8,203 nt of DNA from an uncultured Bacilli bacterium (GTDB lineage: Bacteria; Bacillota_I; Bacilli_A; RF39; UBA660), in assembly GCA_910577075.1 (NCBI GenBank), contig CAJTKV010000043.1:269-8471 (forward strand), given 5' to 3'. Below the pieces are notes generated by a model. That model searched no databases and was not told where the DNA came from. It was given only the letters and a program-made list of their open reading frames with translations. The position numbers and the translations under genes were made by a program. The first letter of the stretch is position 1. Each line of letters begins with the position of its first letter. Below are positions 6,892-8,203 of the stretch, piece after piece.

Positions 6892-6997
6892 AAATTTCAC
6901 TCTCCTTTTGTTAATTCATCCAAATATCTTATTTACCTCCAACCAATGGCCACAGGGAGATAAAAACAATATTTGTGCTTATTTGGTTATAAAACCA
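6892..6997 (-). promoter_or_regulatory. rpsB leader (about 105 nt), possible structured autoregulatory 5' UTR
   Basis: Between the predicted transcription start (near 6996-6998) and the ATG, the minus strand holds a perfect 5-bp hairpin (TGGTT-TTAT-AACCA, 6984-6997). It also holds a segment that can pair with two other places: CCAAATA (6980-6986) with TATTTGG (6920-6926), or AACCAA (6983-6988) with TTGGTT (6941-6946). CTCC at 6956-6959 can pair with GGAG at 6937-6940, or, extended to TCTCC (6956-6960), with the GGAGA of the real SD (6901-6905). Many ribosomal protein genes have autogenous leaders. I cannot match this one to a known class; the pairings are observed, regulation is inferred. Confidence 0.4.
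6902..6907 (-). promoter_or_regulatory. rpsB ribosome binding site deciding the start at 6891
   Basis: AAGGAG on the minus strand, with 10 nt to ATG 6891. The GTG at 6900 is only 1 nt away and cannot be the start served by this SD. Confidence 0.85.
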
Positions 6998-7002
6998 TAG
7001 AT

Positions 7003-7031
7003 AATATATCAAAAATTAGCCCATTTTTCAA
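7003..7031 (-). promoter_or_regulatory. Promoter of the rpsB-tsf operon
   Basis: On the minus strand: TTGAAA (7026-7031), a 17-nt spacer, TATATT (7003-7008), with TGA directly before the -10 giving an extended -10 (TGn). It fits a strong housekeeping sigma-A promoter, as expected for a ribosomal operon. It lies only about 35 nt after the stop of the upstream gene. Confidence 0.85.
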
Positions 7032-7066
7032 CCACTTTTGCGTATATTTATGCCTTATTTTATAAA

Positions 7067-8149
7067 TTATTCCTCTTTTTCTAAGCGCTTTATCTCACCG
7101 CGTATATAATCCTTCATAAATGGCACCAATGCCCGATATAATTTTCTTCTTTTTCGACCATTCATTAGTTCCTTTGCTGGTATATCATAGGCGAATGCTA
7201 AATAAGCCAACTGCGCACCTGTCAAATTATATGGATTATACCTCATCATATCCCTTATTTTATCTCTTCCCAACTCATCGAGAAATAGTATATCATCCGT
7301 CTCACTTTTAAGCATTTCATAAAGTACTAAATCATTTACCCCTTTGTAAATCTGAGCTTCATCCCTCAAAGCATGAAGAAATCTCTTCTTATCAAAATCC
7401 GTTAATTCATCCTTATAGGTATTATAGTAGTTCTCTATTTCCTCTCTTGTATAAGATTTAGCCTTTTTAAAACCATCTTTATATTTACATATTGCGATCA
7501 TCATCTTTCTTAAGATAACATTTAGTTTTACATTGTTAGATAATCCCAAGCCTTCTTGAATTTCTTTCTTTGTTGCCGGTTTATTGCCATCATTGCCAAA
7601 TAATCGATTAAAAATATACACGACATCCCTTGTCTCATTATCATAATATGGCAAATCCGGATTATTGATGACCTCTCTAGCATAATCAAAGTCAAATTTT
7701 TTCGCACGCGGACATTTAAGTATATAAAACAATTGCTTATTAGCCTCCGCCGTTTCTAAATGTATTTTTTCATAGTCTATACCATACTTTAAAGCTATTT
7801 CTTTATTATTCAAATTATCGCGATACATATCTATCACTAAATTTTGATAATACAATGGTAAATACTTCAAAACTGGCACAATATCTTCATTAAAATCATA
7901 TTTTTTGTCAGCTTTCCCATCTTGATACTTCAATATACTTAAATATATATTTTGAATTCGTCTTTTAATGGAAGTGGCATTGACTTTATTCATAGTCCCC
8001 AATTCCTCTAACGTTTTTGTCTCTTCATCTATTCCCTTAAATTGTCTAATTAATATCTTTTCTTCTTCTGTTAGGGGAATATTCTTATCCGCAAGAGCAC
8101 TAATGACCTCACTTCGGCTTAATGCTCCCAAATCAGACCCAATAATACC
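7067..8149 (-). CDS. Protein with repeated sigma-70 region-4-like helix-turn-helix modules, 5' end missing at fold-back junction
   Basis: The family is not securely recognised. The frame is open from the TAA at 7067-7069 back to the fold-back junction at 8149/8150; the stop upstream lies inside the duplicated end. The earliest non-ATG start, TTG 8131, has no clear SD, so I treat the gene as 5'-partial. Numbered from TTG 8131 (354 residues), positions 19-68 look like sigma-70 region 4 (PLTEEEKILIRQF, then TLEELGTMNKVNATSIKRRI). Residues 160-216 repeat this plan (KKEIQEGLGL as the probable helix-turn-helix), and both copies end in I-x-KY-x-DG (68-72 and 215-220). Residues 92-135 (NNKEIALKYGIDYEKI) may be a further helix-turn-helix. 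The C-terminus is basic (RKRRK, 326-330). There is no signal peptide or membrane segment. A DNA-binding or sigma-like regulator is likely, but -10 recognition (region 2) is not visible. Confidence 0.65.
   Translation of the reverse strand, partial: GIIGSDLGALSRSEVISALADKNIPLTEEEKILIRQFKGIDEETKTLEELGTMNKVNATSIKRRIQNIYLSILKYQDGKADKKYDFNEDIVPVLKYLPLYYQNLVIDMYRDNLNNKEIALKYGIDYEKIHLETAEANKQLFYILKCPRAKKFDFDYAREVINNPDLPYYDNETRDVVYIFNRLFGNDGNKPATKKEIQEGLGLSNNVKLNVILRKMMIAICKYKDGFKKAKSYTREEIENYYNTYKDELTDFDKKRFLHALRDEAQIYKGVNDLVLYEMLKSETDDILFLDELGRDKIRDMMRYNPYNLTGAQLAYLAFAYDIPAKELMNGRKRRKLYRALVPFMKDYIRGEIKRLEKEE
7993..8046 (+). repeat. Left arm of a perfect 54-bp inverted repeat
   Basis: Begins TAGTCCCCAATTCC and ends TTAAATTGTC. 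It is identical to the reverse complement of the last 54 bases of the window, and lies inside the helix-turn-helix gene, where on the minus strand it encodes part of the first sigma4-like module. The spacer between arms is 103 bp (8047-8149). Confidence 0.98.
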
Positions 8150-8203
8150 GACAATTTAAGGGAATAGATGAAGAGACAAAAACGTTAGAGGAATTGGGGA
8201 CTA
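8150..8203 (-). repeat. Right arm of the 54-bp inverted repeat, ending exactly at the window edge
   Basis: Every base from 8203 back to 8150 matches 7993 to 8046 in reverse complement; the match breaks at 8149 versus 8047. Read on the plus strand the arm encodes FKGIDEETKTLEELGT, a piece of the minus-strand protein. It is most likely an assembly or chimera fold-back at a contig end rather than real flanking DNA. Confidence 0.95.

Noticed and set aside
6898..6900. GTG at 6900 as the start of rpsB
   Set aside because: It is 1 nt from the SD; ATG 6891 has 10 nt spacing and gives the normal S2 N-terminus.
6897..6923. Short leader peptide in the rpsB 5' UTR (TTG start, 8 codons, TGA overlapping the rpsB SD region), after a GGAGG at 6936-6940
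   Set aside because: The spacing from GGAGG to the TTG is about 12 nt, the start is weak, and nothing in the codons suggests attenuation; kept only as a possibility.
7009..7066. Terminator after the helix-turn-helix gene, before rpsB
   Set aside because: Only weak A/T pairing is seen with no clear GC stem or U-tract, so read-through into rpsB cannot be excluded and no terminator is called.
8047..8149. Invertible (phase-variable) segment flanked by the 54-bp inverted repeats
   Set aside because: One arm coincides exactly with the end of the sequence, the spacer is in-frame coding sequence, and no recombinase is visible; a fold-back artefact explains it more simply.

Overview
The window reads as a piece of a low-GC, AT-rich, walled bacterium of the Firmicutes/Bacilli type. 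It may be one of the uncultured gut lineages near Mollicutes such as the RF39 group, but that lineage is a guess from the style of the sequence (AT-rich codons, strong SD sites, sigma-A-type promoters, a class A PBP beside a modified S2) and not a proof. The standard code is used: all complete genes stop at TAA or TAG and Trp is TGG.

Plus strand, 1-5029: the 3' part of a class A penicillin-binding protein (cut by the left edge; transpeptidase domain, fibronectin-III-like domain, Cys-containing C-terminal domain); a 99-codon gene of unknown function with its own promoter and SD; and a GspE/PilB-family secretion/pilus ATPase with a near-consensus promoter. The ATPase is unusual: the normal N-terminal domain is replaced by 27-residue repeats, and a long acidic tail of about 290 residues follows the motor. 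All three genes end in an intrinsic terminator whose stem begins inside, or overlaps, the stop codon.

Minus strand, 5049-8203: the rpsB-tsf operon (ribosomal protein S2, elongation factor Ts), read from a strong promoter at 7003-7031 through a leader of about 105 nt with several mutually exclusive pairings, and ended by a terminator convergent with that of the ATPase. S2 has a C-terminal extension: an acidic/charged linker and a Rho_N/SAP-like module. Upstream of rpsB on the same strand is the 3' part of a gene for a protein with duplicated sigma-region-4-like helix-turn-helix modules.

The right end is suspect. The last 54 bases are a perfect reverse complement of 7993-8046, so the sequence folds back on itself. 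The helix-turn-helix gene is open in frame right up to the fold-back junction, so its true 5' end is probably missing and the apparent TTG start is probably false.

The most interesting biology is the chimeric pilus/secretion ATPase (repeat N-terminus plus acidic tail with a twice-used ITLD-x6-LM-x2-I motif), the S2-Rho_N fusion, and the repeated sigma4-like protein. I see no CRISPR, tRNA, rRNA, insertion sequence or phage gene.
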